Positions 20,111 through 29,166 of a stretch of DNA of 52,753 nucleotides are shown one piece after another (positions within the stretch are counted from its first letter, which is position 1; each line of letters starts with the position of its first letter). The notes beneath the pieces are model-generated. The model ran no database searches. It saw only the letters and a program-made list of their open reading frames with translations, and had not been told where the DNA came from. Made by a program: the position numbers and the translations under genes. This DNA comes from Myxococcota bacterium (GTDB lineage Bacteria > Myxococcota > XYA12-FULL-58-9 > JASMKV01), in NCBI GenBank assembly GCA_030749035.1, contig JASMKV010000329.1, positions 1-52,753 of the forward strand, read 5' to 3'.

Positions 20111-21595
20111 CTAGAAGCATTCGCTACGTACTGCGTGCTCAATATAACCGATCTCATCTTTCCAGTATTCCCGCCGAAAACCCCAATGCTGCCATTGGTC
20201 GTTGGGAATCGCTGGACGGGGCAAACGAGCTCGTCTTCCTTTAAGAATTTCTTTTCCTTGTTCGAGCCACTTTCTCTCAGCGTCTGTGACCTCAAAATCG
20301 AGAATATTGATTTGATTTTGAAAATGCTGCAACATCACCTCTCGGTTACGAAGCTGCATACGGGCCCAGTTTCCTACCGCCGGTTCAAGCTGTTCTTGCT
20401 GCGAGATCAACACGGCTGTTAAATCATCCTGCAGTCGCGTAGAGCGCCAGGTGGCCATATTGGCAACGGCCTTTTTCTCCCACTCAATATGGGTCAAAAG
20501 ATAGTGGAAATCCTTGAAACGTTTTGTGTGACGCACTGAACGCGAGAGCTCTATAGAATAATTCGGATTGGAATCAGCGATCACGTGCCGATAATATTCC
20601 GCTGGAGCTCGAGATTCCTCCAAGTAGACACGAAGATCTGAAAGCATCGGATCATAATTTTCTTTGAAATAATCGACAGCCAGCCGCACACGATCCCATT
20701 GACATAAAACGAAGTATGTCGTCCCTTGCACAACATAAGCCTCAGGCATGTGACGCTTAGAGAAATAAGGCGCGGTTGCACTTTGCAGCTCGCCTAAGGT
20801 CTTGCCATATTCTTCCAAGCGGAAATAGGCCCATGCATTCTCATACATCGCGGTAAACCAAGACTCGCTAAAACGTGGCACCTCTTTAAAGCCCTCAGCC
20901 GCTTCACGATATTGTCCCAAGCCATATTTAACACGAGCCGCCGCCAGCTTAGACATGTCGCTGATGTATTTATGGTCCTCATCACTGGTGTCGTGATACA
21001 TCTGAGAGATTGCCCCAAAATGCTGCAATGCCTTCTCTGGCTGACCACGACGAATACTTAAAATCCCCAACAAATAACGGGCGCGCGGATAATAACGACT
21101 GTCATCAGCAACATACTCTAAAAATGCCTGGGCATCCTGATTCTTGCGCTGTCGAAAGGACAATTCCCCAACCATATAGTTGATTTGTGCAATCGAAGCA
21201 GAATCCAGCTGACCAAACGCATCTGGATTTAACCCATCGTTGATAAGATTTGGCACAATAAGGTGATCATGCAATTTGCGCTGAATATCCAACAAACCTT
21301 CGATGGCGTTAAAGTAATAACGGTTTCGAGGACCAATCTTAAATAGGTCAGAATAGTAAAAAAGCGCAGGAAGATAGAGTTCAAGTTTACGTAAACCTTC
21401 TGCCAAATAAATCTGTGCCTGATCGCGGTTATCCGGGTTGGCATCATTTAAGAGCACATCATAAAGTGCAAACACGGCTTGTTCGTATTTGTGGTCTTTA
21501 TAAAGTGAGAGCCCTTCATCCAAAGACTGGGCGTGTAACGCCACAGGGGATAAAATCAGCCAGAAAACAAGTAAATTCTTTTTCCAAAGTGTCAT
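20111..21595 (-). CDS. Periplasmic TPR protein, GltC/NfsC-like
   Basis: A 494-residue protein. I start at ATG 21595 (TAGGTG six bases upstream) rather than GTG 21604. A signal peptide ends near ALHAQ. TPR-like repeats run from about residue 23 to 330 (SLDEGLSLYKDHKYEQAVFA at the beginning). The last third is not clearly repetitive and contains RRARLPRPAIP before an aromatic, charged C-terminus. It lies between outer-membrane protein B and large TPR protein D, as does GltC/NfsC, which in M. xanthus is a periplasmic TPR partner of the A and B barrels. Assignment is by position, secretion and fold. Confidence 0.7.
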   Translation of the reverse strand: MTLWKKNLLVFWLILSPVALHAQSLDEGLSLYKDHKYEQAVFALYDVLLNDANPDNRDQAQIYLAEGLRKLELYLPALFYYSDLFKIGPRNRYYFNAIEGLLDIQRKLHDHLIVPNLINDGLNPDAFGQLDSASIAQINYMVGELSFRQRKNQDAQAFLEYVADDSRYYPRARYLLGILSIRRGQPEKALQHFGAISQMYHDTSDEDHKYISDMSKLAAARVKYGLGQYREAAEGFKEVPRFSESWFTAMYENAWAYFRLEEYGKTLGELQSATAPYFSKRHMPEAYVVQGTTYFVLCQWDRVRLAVDYFKENYDPMLSDLRVYLEESRAPAEYYRHVIADSNPNYSIELSRSVRHTKRFKDFHYLLTHIEWEKKAVANMATWRSTRLQDDLTAVLISQQEQLEPAVGNWARMQLRNREVMLQHFQNQINILDFEVTDAERKWLEQGKEILKGRRARLPRPAIPNDQWQHWGFRREYWKDEIGYIEHAVRSECF

Positions 21596-21604
21596 CAGTT
21601 GCAC

Positions 21605-22477
21605 CTACAGTAAAAAGCTCACGCCAATGAGGATCATTAATCGGTTTTGAATATCGGTATAAGTCCATCCAGCTTCCGTCGCGAGATCTGGATAAGCCAC
21701 ATCCCGTACTTCCACCCGATAGCCAAGAAAATCACTAAAGAACACACGCATACCGCCACCTAAGTGACCGGCAATTTTAAAACGATCGCTGCCACCTTCA
21801 GGGCTTCGCAAGCCTCGCCCAATGCCAACATCCTCGCCACAGCCATCTTGACTGGGCACACATGTTTCAAGCGTACTGGTTAAACCAAAGCCTGCTGAAA
21901 GATAGACATCATAATCCATCACCCAGTCGTAAAAGACCATTTTGCCGTAAAGTGCGGAGAACTGGGCACTCAAGGCACCAAAATAATTCATTTGCTTGAG
22001 GTCAACAACTTCAGGTGTCAATGACTCATACTCATACACATCGTAAACAAGCCCCGCATAATAGGCACCGAAAAGAAAAGGTATCGTCGTTGTAAAATCC
22101 AAAGCCAGATTTTCACGCATATGATAGGTTGCGGAAAACCCCAGACCATAGTGACCCACAAACTTATTGTTCAAAGAAAACACGCCCAAAGGTGCAAACT
22201 CAAAAGCGCTCTTCTTAGAAAAAGCGCGACGCTGAATCAAATAAATCGACTGGTCTTTGGTGCCGCGTAAAACTGGATCAACATGTGTCCCAGGAATCGA
22301 TATCGGCTCCTCTTCGACCTCTGCCTCCATCTCTTCTGCTGATTCATCATCGGCTTCGGCTTCCGCTTCGGGATCATCCTCAAGCAGGTCCTCGAGTTCT
22401 GACAATTCATCCGCCAGAGCAAGTTGTGGCTGCCCCAAAAAGAAAAGGCCAATACAAAAAGCAATAAACAATCGCAT
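21605..22477 (-). CDS. Outer-membrane beta-barrel protein, GltB/NfsB-like
   Basis: A 290-residue protein. ATG 22477 has AAGGA upstream and lies 11 bases after the previous stop; it gives a clean signal peptide ending LALA. The mature protein opens with a ~35-residue acidic run (SELEDLLEDDPEAEAEAD). A barrel-like domain follows, with alternating strands, the motif GYRVEVRDVAY near the end, and a C-terminal IGVSFLL. The 'xVRDxxY' strand is typical of the myxobacterial outer-membrane barrel family that includes CglE-like and Glt barrels. Its position next to a second barrel and a TPR gene matches GltB/NfsB. Confidence 0.75.
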   Translation of the reverse strand: MRLFIAFCIGLFFLGQPQLALADELSELEDLLEDDPEAEAEADDESAEEMEAEVEEEPISIPGTHVDPVLRGTKDQSIYLIQRRAFSKKSAFEFAPLGVFSLNNKFVGHYGLGFSATYHMRENLALDFTTTIPFLFGAYYAGLVYDVYEYESLTPEVVDLKQMNYFGALSAQFSALYGKMVFYDWVMDYDVYLSAGFGLTSTLETCVPSQDGCGEDVGIGRGLRSPEGGSDRFKIAGHLGGGMRVFFSDFLGYRVEVRDVAYPDLATEAGWTYTDIQNRLMILIGVSFLL

Positions 22478-22488
22478 GCTAAATCCTT

Positions 22489-23274
22489 CTAAAAGAGCAA
22501 AAAGCTCAGGCCAAACTGACCAAACCAATGATGAGACGCATAGGAATCCTCGACCCCATCTTTGTCAAAATCAAACTTGTCGAAAAAGACCAAATCCCGA
22601 AACTCTGCACGCAGAGCTAAACGTTCAAGAAAAAAGAAACGAATACCGGCCCCAACCAGGCCATTGACTTTCATGCCATCTAAAAAGCCGCCCGCCCCAA
22701 AGCCTTGCGCTGAGAGCGTATAATCTGCTGCGGAGACGGGGTTAGACGCCTCGATATTGCGTGTGCCATTCACACCCAACCCGGCAAGGTAATAAATCTG
22801 CATACTCGCATCGAGCTCAGAAACCATATTGATTTTGCCGTAGAAAGGCGACCACTCAAAAATCGCATCGATCATACCTGTCATTTGCGCATAATCGGGC
22901 AAGTCAGGATTGATGTCGCAACCGCCCACCTCTGTACACTTGGTAATTTTATTTCCAATCACACCGGCAGGATCGGTGACAATATTGGTCAGCTGACCAT
23001 TGAGCATCCCGACACTCAATGCGGCCCCCATGGTGTCACTAAAGTGATACGTGAAATCCAGAACACCGCCCAGATGTTTCGTGTATTTGTCGATCATCGA
23101 TGTCGCGAAAAGCAAAGAAACCTCGCCGCGTCCTAACGTGGGATAACCGGAATCTTCAATCGCAGGCGCACCTGCAAAATCGCTGTCACCAAAAGGGTCA
23201 TTGGAATATTCAGGACCCGCTGCAAAAGCCGAACCTGCCAACAAAGTCCAAAGCAGAACTATTGTTATACGCAC
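22489..23274 (-). CDS. Outer-membrane beta-barrel protein, GltA/NfsA-like (first gene of operon)
   Basis: A 261-residue protein beginning at GTG 23274 with AAGGAG six bases upstream. The signal peptide ends at GSAFA. The rest is a predicted outer-membrane barrel with the AEFRDLVFFD strand near the C-terminus and a terminal SFLLF. The RDL(V/A) strand is shared with the next gene's product (VRDVAY), so A and B are probably paralogues. It is the first gene of the eight-gene run, facing a 339-base divergent intergenic region that should hold the operon promoter. The matching M. xanthus proteins are GltA and NfsA. Confidence 0.75.
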   Translation of the reverse strand: MRITIVLLWTLLAGSAFAAGPEYSNDPFGDSDFAGAPAIEDSGYPTLGRGEVSLLFATSMIDKYTKHLGGVLDFTYHFSDTMGAALSVGMLNGQLTNIVTDPAGVIGNKITKCTEVGGCDINPDLPDYAQMTGMIDAIFEWSPFYGKINMVSELDASMQIYYLAGLGVNGTRNIEASNPVSAADYTLSAQGFGAGGFLDGMKVNGLVGAGIRFFFLERLALRAEFRDLVFFDKFDFDKDGVEDSYASHHWFGQFGLSFLLF

Positions 23275-23613
23275 ACCGCACTCCTTCTAAGAAGCATGTT
23301 AGTTGGCCATGTTCAGAAGACGCCCAGACGAAATAGACACGCTGCGCCATATCAAGCACACGTACTCGCACTGAGATCAAAAGACTTTGGCCACGTCAAG
23401 GCGGCGTTTCTTAGCAAAACTTGAGCGAATCTGCAACGCTATAACACCCGCTATCCACCTAAAATGCATGCAAAAATTACCCACCGAACGGCATAATAAG
23501 ATCAAAATCACAAAAAACTTGCCTGAATCCGCTAAAATGAGGCAAAAGGCCCCCTAAGAAACGCTATAAGTACCATTCGATCGCGCTTCCCCTTAAGGAA
23601 AAGGAGTCCCAAA
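23275..23613. promoter_or_regulatory. Divergent intergenic region upstream of the glt/nfs-like operon
   Basis: 339 bases with no supported gene, between the operon's first gene (minus) and the gene at 23614 (plus). It must contain promoters for both directions. I see the ten-base word AACGCTATAA twice in the same orientation (23435-23444 and 23560-23569), and an inverted repeat TTGCCT/AGGCAA with a 15-base loop at about 23520-23542. The strand reading toward 23614 ends with AAGGAG before its GTG. I could not identify a convincing -35/-10 pair or a sigma-54 site. Confidence 0.5.
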
Positions 23614-24069
23614 GTGCCCTTAGTTGATCTGTTTTCAGAGCCTGAACGCTTCAAGGCACTCCTCAAAGATTCTGCCAAGCTGCTGGAAAATCAGGTCGCC
23701 AATAAAAAAGGACTCGCCGGTATGGCCATCAAAACCAGCTTTGGGGTCGTCAAACAAATGAAGCCGGGCTTTATTGAAGAAGTCTTAACCCATCTTTTAC
23801 CGAAGTTTCTGGAAAAACTTGAACCTTTTTACGCGCATTTTCAAAAAGAAGAATGGGAAAATTTTGCAACCTTCCTGCGCTCTAAGACCGAAGAAGTTGC
23901 CAATGCGCTCTTGAGTGTCACCGATCAAAGAGCCGCACAGACAGAACTGACCTCGCTGAAAAAAACCTACGAAAAATTGCGACCTGCCGCCCAGCGCCAT
24001 GTACAAGATGCCATCCCCGCTTTAGCGGAACTACTTGATAAGTACATCAAAACCGATCATAAAGGCTAA
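23614..24069 (+). CDS. Conserved hypothetical helical protein (DUF6918-like)
   Basis: A 151-residue, all-helical soluble protein with no signal peptide. It starts at GTG 23614 with AAGGAG eight bases upstream. Phrases such as NKKGLAGMAIKTSFGVVKQMKPG, split over two helices, and VADALL-like segments (here VANALLSVTDQRAA) recall the DUF6918 family, small proteins of unknown function best known in actinobacteria. That recall is from memory and needs a profile search. It is followed three bases later by the membrane protein gene and is probably in the same transcript. Confidence 0.65.
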   Translation: MPLVDLFSEPERFKALLKDSAKLLENQVANKKGLAGMAIKTSFGVVKQMKPGFIEEVLTHLLPKFLEKLEPFYAHFQKEEWENFATFLRSKTEEVANALLSVTDQRAAQTELTSLKKTYEKLRPAAQRHVQDAIPALAELLDKYIKTDHKG

Positions 24070-24072
24070 ATC

Positions 24073-24615
24073 ATGACAGAAGAGCCCAAAATCCCGCAAC
24101 GCTTCGAGGTCAAACTGGCCAGCATCGACCCAATCTTACCCAAATGCTGCACCGCCTGTTTGAGCGAAGACATCTCCGAAGAGCGACGTCACGCTTTTCG
24201 CCGCGCCGACGGTACCGTCGAACGGGTTTCGGTAGTGTACTGGCCCTATTGCCAAAAATGTCATCAAGGTTTGGCCAAACTTGATCGGGCCCAAAGCCTC
24301 CTCACCTTGATTGGATTTATTCAAATGTGCTTGGTCATCTACGCCATTGGCGCGTCGATGGATTACTACGATTTTTGGATGCCCGTAAGTGGCCTCTTTG
24401 CCTTGTTTTTCTGGGTGTTTTTTCACTTTGGTAAGAAAGCACGAAGCCTATGGCGTTTCGAATGGGCGCGCATCGAAGATGTCTACAAGGGCGGTTTTGG
24501 CGCCAACTACAGCTTTCGCTCTCGTGAATTTGCCCAGAAGTTTGCCGATACTAATCGAAAAAACGACGACGGGACGGCCGAAAACACCACACCAGAAGCC
24601 CCAGCAGCAGATTAA
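24073..24615 (+). CDS. Zinc-ribbon membrane protein, unknown function
   Basis: A 180-residue protein. Two cysteine pairs, KCCTAC (about residue 26) and YCQKC (about 59), form a probable zinc ribbon. Two hydrophobic helices follow, at about 76-97 and 102-118, and then a cytosolic C-terminus with a charged, Ala/Pro-rich tail. It starts three bases after the stop of the preceding gene. The last 65 bases overlap, in antisense, the 3' end of the metalloprotease gene, so both tails are encoded by the same DNA. No family recognised. Confidence 0.7.
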   Translation: MTEEPKIPQRFEVKLASIDPILPKCCTACLSEDISEERRHAFRRADGTVERVSVVYWPYCQKCHQGLAKLDRAQSLLTLIGFIQMCLVIYAIGASMDYYDFWMPVSGLFALFFWVFFHFGKKARSLWRFEWARIEDVYKGGFGANYSFRSREFAQKFADTNRKNDDGTAENTTPEAPAAD

Positions 24616-26644
24616 AGAACATATGGCTTGGCGGCTCTTCTGAACTCAGCGCACAAGCACAACCGCCAGATTCGGGTACTGTCGGCTCTACAGGCGGCAG
24701 CACTGGACCATCCTTTCGCCAACATTGACCTTCACCAGAAAGAATCAGGCACTCAAATTCATCGTTCACCCCATCCCCATCCAGATCTTCATCTGGACAA
24801 CCTTCCTTCGTCACCACATTACAGCCGCTCGTGCATGCTGCCTGCCCGCCATAACGTAAACAATCCCCCGAAGCACAATCCGCATTCACATTGCAGGCTT
24901 GACCAACTTCAGCCGCCAAAACATCCATGGGCGGCTCACATAAACTAAACGCATTACAACCATCGTTATACGTGTTGCACGATTGTCCTGAACGACAGTC
25001 GGCAACAGAATCGCACAATGCAAAGCATTTTGAATTTGTGACCTGATCAAGATAAAAACACCCCGCATCGCCAGAACAAATGCTTTTTTCACTGGTCACA
25101 CAAGATTCATTTTCCGTGCGGATATCAAAACAACCACCATGGGGCATCGCACTCGAATCCGCATTACAATTGCCCGATTCGGTAATGCCAAAACAGCAGG
25201 TCTGTTCTGGGTTTTCACAGGGTTTATCAAAAGCATTACAGTATTCGACGCAATTGCCCTCCTGCCCATTCGAGGGGTTATTATAATCGTAACAGCGCAA
25301 ACGAAACAAAAAGCAAACCAAGCCGCCACCACAAATACCGTAAGCATCATCATCGGTGGAACCCGGATTATACCCAATATAACACAAGTCATTTTTGACA
25401 CCCAAATTGCTATTCGCATTCACCGTACCGCATAGACTCATGTCGCCGGGCCAACACACCGCGGAGTTGTCATCGGTGCCGAGGCAGCCAAAGCCCGTTG
25501 GACAATTACTGCCTAAGTCATCCGAATTGACACAAGATTGCGTGCAAATAGAATTGCCACTATCATCATGCACGCAAAGGCCATTAAAACATTCAGTCCC
25601 ATCGCCACAGGGCGCACAAAGGTCGGAAGGAAACCCTTCGTCATCGACAATATCGACAACCGCATCACCAGTGGCATTAAGGCCTGGCTTACAAAATGCA
25701 TCCTCGCCACAAACCGCCGCATCATTACAACACACAAAACCAGCACCACAGTCATCGGTCGTCGTGCATTCGGCGGCACACCAACCATAACCGGCTTCGG
25801 CTGCGGCACCGACCACGCAAACGTGATCGCCTGGACATGTATGCGTACCCGTCGTACACCGTTCTCCCGTAAAACGGTCATAAGAGCCGTCAACCCGCGG
25901 CGGGTAAATCGTGCAAATGGCGGTTTCTTCATGCACACTCAAGTCGCTAAGCTGCGACGTCGATGAGCCTTCGGGAAACATCACCGCATCGGTACACTGC
26001 ACATGATCAAAACCAAAAAAGTGCCCGGCTTCATGCAAAGCCACCGCGTGGATATCGTAACAATCGTTCGCGCCTGCGGTGCAGCCTGAGTTCTCTGCAC
26101 GCCATTGGTAATCAATGCCATTGAATTCCATATCACCGGTCACCACAAACCCTGAATCGCTAAAATGCAGATTGGTGGTCAGCCCCACTGTACCACTGTC
26201 CAAACCGGTTGGTCTCTCCGCTTCATCTTTGACCCAGTAAATAATATTCTTCATCTCATCGATGGGCGTAATCAGCTCACCATCATCATTATAGCTTTCA
26301 CCACGATCTCTGTCTGGGTAATCCACATTATCAACATTATAACCATCATCCATCTGAATGTTGGGCGTCACACCACTGCCGGTACAATCGACCATCAACC
26401 ATTTGCTGAACGCATCATTGACGGCGCCAATCGCAGTCGCTGCCGTAATGTCCGACTGTTCCGGACCATCTTCCTGATAGCGAATAATGATTTTATTTTC
26501 ACTGGCGGGGGGAACAATGGCCCAATGATCTCCGCGCGGATAGTAAGTCGCACTGGAGCCACACTCCAACGCACTGGCATCAACCTGCGCCAAAGCCATA
26601 CTGGTCGGTAACAAAACGCAAAGCAGCGCCAGAAACCTTACCAT
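24551..26644 (-). CDS. Secreted matrixin-type metalloprotease with Cys-rich region and MYXO-CTERM-like tail
   Basis: A 697-residue secreted protein. A signal peptide (ending near MALAQ) precedes a metzincin domain with HEAGHFFGFDH at residues 204-214 (three zinc-binding His and catalytic Glu) and a downstream Met-turn (DAVMFP, Met222), as in matrixins. Residues ~260-650 are extremely Cys-rich, with repeated C-x-C spacing and 'CxSGxC' phrases, probably disulfide-stabilised modules. The C-terminus reads GGCACALSS, then a hydrophobic stretch and RPSRRR, the pattern of a MYXO-CTERM surface-sorting signal. I start at ATG 26644, which overlaps the upstream stop by seven bases and has GAGGTG upstream. 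The substrate is unknown. Confidence 0.85.
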   Translation of the reverse strand: MVRFLALLCVLLPTSMALAQVDASALECGSSATYYPRGDHWAIVPPASENKIIIRYQEDGPEQSDITAATAIGAVNDAFSKWLMVDCTGSGVTPNIQMDDGYNVDNVDYPDRDRGESYNDDGELITPIDEMKNIIYWVKDEAERPTGLDSGTVGLTTNLHFSDSGFVVTGDMEFNGIDYQWRAENSGCTAGANDCYDIHAVALHEAGHFFGFDHVQCTDAVMFPEGSSTSQLSDLSVHEETAICTIYPPRVDGSYDRFTGERCTTGTHTCPGDHVCVVGAAAEAGYGWCAAECTTTDDCGAGFVCCNDAAVCGEDAFCKPGLNATGDAVVDIVDDEGFPSDLCAPCGDGTECFNGLCVHDDSGNSICTQSCVNSDDLGSNCPTGFGCLGTDDNSAVCWPGDMSLCGTVNANSNLGVKNDLCYIGYNPGSTDDDAYGICGGGLVCFLFRLRCYDYNNPSNGQEGNCVEYCNAFDKPCENPEQTCCFGITESGNCNADSSAMPHGGCFDIRTENESCVTSEKSICSGDAGCFYLDQVTNSKCFALCDSVADCRSGQSCNTYNDGCNAFSLCEPPMDVLAAEVGQACNVNADCASGDCLRYGGQAACTSGCNVVTKEGCPDEDLDGDGVNDEFECLILSGEGQCWRKDGPVLPPVEPTVPESGGCACALSSEEPPSHMFFNLLLGLLVWCFRPSRRRFFD

Positions 26645-27219
26645 CCTTGCACCTCGCTCGACCACGGCAACACCGGTTGACCAGTCAGAATCTCGATGCG
26701 TTTAACGTATTCCTTTAAGGGCTCAGGCGTTTGTAAGAGATTGATTTTCCCGCTGGTCTGACTTGTGCGCGTCAAATAGAGCCCGTCCATCTGCCGAAAA
26801 ACAAAAGCCTCACCTTTTTCATTGAGCCGCACGCGCAAGAGTCCATAGGACAAACCCAGCGGCCAAAAGACATCACCGTGACGCTCAAGATAGCCTAAAA
26901 CAATATCTCCAACGGCCAATCTCGGCGCCCCTGAGGTCACCGCTTTGAGCCCATTGGGCAGCTCACCACCGGGTACTTCAAGCGTGACAAAACGGGTCGC
27001 TTCTGCGCCTAATAAATGCTGATTGATTTGCAAAACCGCCCTGGTGACAATTTCCTTGCCACCCTTGACCCCCACGGCTGTATGCACCACGCTTCCCATC
27101 ACAATCACATCAGAGCGCGACACCAGATCTTGTTCACTCAACGCCACAACGCTGGAGGCGTGCGCAACGGTTGGGATAGCAAGAAGCACAAAAACGCTTA
27201 ACCACTTAAACAACGTCAA
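26638..27219 (-). CDS. Secreted hypothetical protein, partner gene of the metalloprotease
   Basis: A 193-residue protein with a signal peptide (cleavage probably after VAHA) and a mainly beta-strand mature part, including DLVSRSDVIVMGSVV and a glycine-rich central region. CAGGAG is seven bases before the ATG. Its stop overlaps the start of the metalloprotease gene, so the two should be translated together. No catalytic motif is evident. The tight coupling suggests an inhibitor, chaperone or cell-surface partner of the protease, but this is inference from gene order only. Confidence 0.65.
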   Translation of the reverse strand: MTLFKWLSVFVLLAIPTVAHASSVVALSEQDLVSRSDVIVMGSVVHTAVGVKGGKEIVTRAVLQINQHLLGAEATRFVTLEVPGGELPNGLKAVTSGAPRLAVGDIVLGYLERHGDVFWPLGLSYGLLRVRLNEKGEAFVFRQMDGLYLTRTSQTSGKINLLQTPEPLKEYVKRIEILTGQPVLPWSSEVQGW

Positions 27220-27369
27220 TCTCCTGAAGTTCTCTTGAAGTATTCAAGATCTTGTCAATGACTGCAAGGTTTACATGCATTTAGACGATTTAAAATATGT
27301 TTTAAAAACATCCCCTTAACGTGGCACACCATCGAGACCTTGATGCACAACACGAACTTAAAAGGGGTT

Positions 27370-29136
27370 TCAAGGCTGAGCTTCGATGTCTTCTGCCGGC
27401 CCAGGATCGCTTGTTGAATCTTCTGCCTCTGACACCTCGTCTACGCCAGAAGATTTCTCTGCCACGTCTGGCTGCTCTGAAGAAGCCCCCGTGTCCAGAG
27501 GCTCTTCTGGGGTCACATCGGGCTCGAGAGGCGTCTCCGTGACAACCTCACCGGCCGCATTGACCACAGGGATCCCTTGTATGGTGCGATTATGTTCGCG
27601 TATCTGTTCAACCGCATGCTCTTCCATTTCTCCAGGACCGCTGATCTCAATATTTTGCACTTTTTCAGTTTCTTTATCGGTTGCTGAAACCTGCACGATA
27701 CCGTCTGTATCAACCTCAAAAACAACTTCTATTTTCACCGTTCCTGCCGGTAAAGACTTTAAGTCGGGGAGTAAAAATTCGCCCAATGATTCAAATTCAT
27801 CAAAACTCAAATCAGAAGACTGCGCGATTTGAAACTTTAAGGACTCTTGATTGTCACGGGTCGTTGTAAATATTTTTCGTGAACGCGCCGGTACGGTTGT
27901 ATCTTTTTCAATCACCGTTTCAAACTTATTTCCCGTCACAACAAGCCCCAAGTGCTGGGGTGTCACATCAAGTAACAGCGTATCGAGTTCACCTTCTTTA
28001 AGCATGTAGCCTTGTACTGCTGCACCGCAGGCAACGGCCTCATCAGGATGCACTGCCTTGGATGGTGGCACGCCAAAAAAATCCTCTACCGCCGCTTGAA
28101 TCGTCAGCATTCGACTCATACCACCAATAAGAATAACCTGATCGATAGAGTCACCTTGTATATCTGCTGCATCCAGGGCTTTTTGACATATTTCGATGGT
28201 TTTATGCACCAAATCCTCAACCAACTCTGAAAGCTTTTCCCTATTCAAACGTAAGTCGACATTAATAAATGTTCCGTCCTCTTTTTTCGCCAAATAGGGC
28301 AAAGACAGATTCGACTCACTCTTTCCGGTCAACTCAACTTTCATCTTCTCTGCGGCTTGTTTAATGCGCGGCTTTAAATCCCTTTGAGCACGTAAATCAA
28401 CGCCATGTGTTTTTTCTATTTCTTCAAAAATCCAGTCGACAATGCGATGGTCAAAATCATCCCCACCTAGGTTTGCATCACCGGCTGTTGCCAGCACCTC
28501 AAAAACACCATCAGAGATATCCAAAAGAGAAATATCAAAAGTCCCGCCACCAATATCGTAGATGGCAACCCTTTGACCAAGTTTCTTACCAAAGCCATAA
28601 GCTAAAGCCGCCGCGGTTGGTTCATTGATAATGCGCACGACGGTTAAGCCGGCGATTTTTGCCGCATCACGGGTCGCCTGCCGCTGTCTATCGTTAAAAT
28701 GCGCCGGTACCGTCACAACCGCATATTCAACATCTTCGCCCAAGGCCTCTTCAGCCAAACTTTTGAGTTCCTCCAAAAGCATGGCACTTATTTGAACGAC
28801 CGGAACTTTTTTGCCTCCGAAATCAATTTCGACCGCATTGCTATCACTTGCACTCACATTAAAAGCGACTTTATCGGCAAATTCCTGTGTGTCTCTTGAA
28901 TTCCATCTCCGACCGATCAAGCGCTTAAATGAATAAAAGGTATTTTCTGGATTCGTGATGGCCTGCTCATGCGCCGCTGATCCTGCGATGCATTTACCTT
29001 CAGCGGTCAACGCCACCACGGATGGCACGGTGCGTTTATCGCCAGCACCAGAAAGTACACGTGGCCCCTCTTTATCAACTAAGGCCACACAAGAGTTGGT
29101 GGTGCCAAGATCAATTCCTATAATATGCGTCAACAT
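27370..29136 (-). CDS. DnaK-like Hsp70 paralogue lacking the C-terminal lid
   Basis: A 588-residue Hsp70. The nucleotide-binding domain has [13 protein letters not shown], the [12 protein letters not shown] phosphate-2 motif, and [11 protein letters not shown] substrate-binding beta domain follows up to about residue 500. The usual helical lid is missing; instead the last ~80 residues are acidic and Pro/Ser-rich, ending EDIEAQP, and look disordered. That makes it a specialised paralogue rather than the housekeeping DnaK. It follows, 30 bases downstream, a J-domain protein gene, so the two probably act as a client-specific chaperone pair. M. xanthus has a DnaK-like protein (SglK) needed for surface motility, a possible parallel but not shown here. 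Confidence 0.9.
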   Translation of the reverse strand: MLTHIIGIDLGTTNSCVALVDKEGPRVLSGAGDKRTVPSVVALTAEGKCIAGSAAHEQAITNPENTFYSFKRLIGRRWNSRDTQEFADKVAFNVSASDSNAVEIDFGGKKVPVVQISAMLLEELKSLAEEALGEDVEYAVVTVPAHFNDRQRQATRDAAKIAGLTVVRIINEPTAAALAYGFGKKLGQRVAIYDIGGGTFDISLLDISDGVFEVLATAGDANLGGDDFDHRIVDWIFEEIEKTHGVDLRAQRDLKPRIKQAAEKMKVELTGKSESNLSLPYLAKKEDGTFINVDLRLNREKLSELVEDLVHKTIEICQKALDAADIQGDSIDQVILIGGMSRMLTIQAAVEDFFGVPPSKAVHPDEAVACGAAVQGYMLKEGELDTLLLDVTPQHLGLVVTGNKFETVIEKDTTVPARSRKIFTTTRDNQESLKFQIAQSSDLSFDEFESLGEFLLPDLKSLPAGTVKIEVVFEVDTDGIVQVSATDKETEKVQNIEISGPGEMEEHAVEQIREHNRTIQGIPVVNAAGEVVTETPLEPDVTPEEPLDTGASSEQPDVAEKSSGVDEVSEAEDSTSDPGPAEDIEAQP

Positions 29137-29166
29137 CGCTTATCTCGTATCCTTTAACCCTGCGTC

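Noticed and set aside
27280-27320. AT-rich inverted repeat ATGTTTTAAAAACAT considered a terminator
   Set aside because: There is no GC-rich stem followed by a T-run; pairing is weak.
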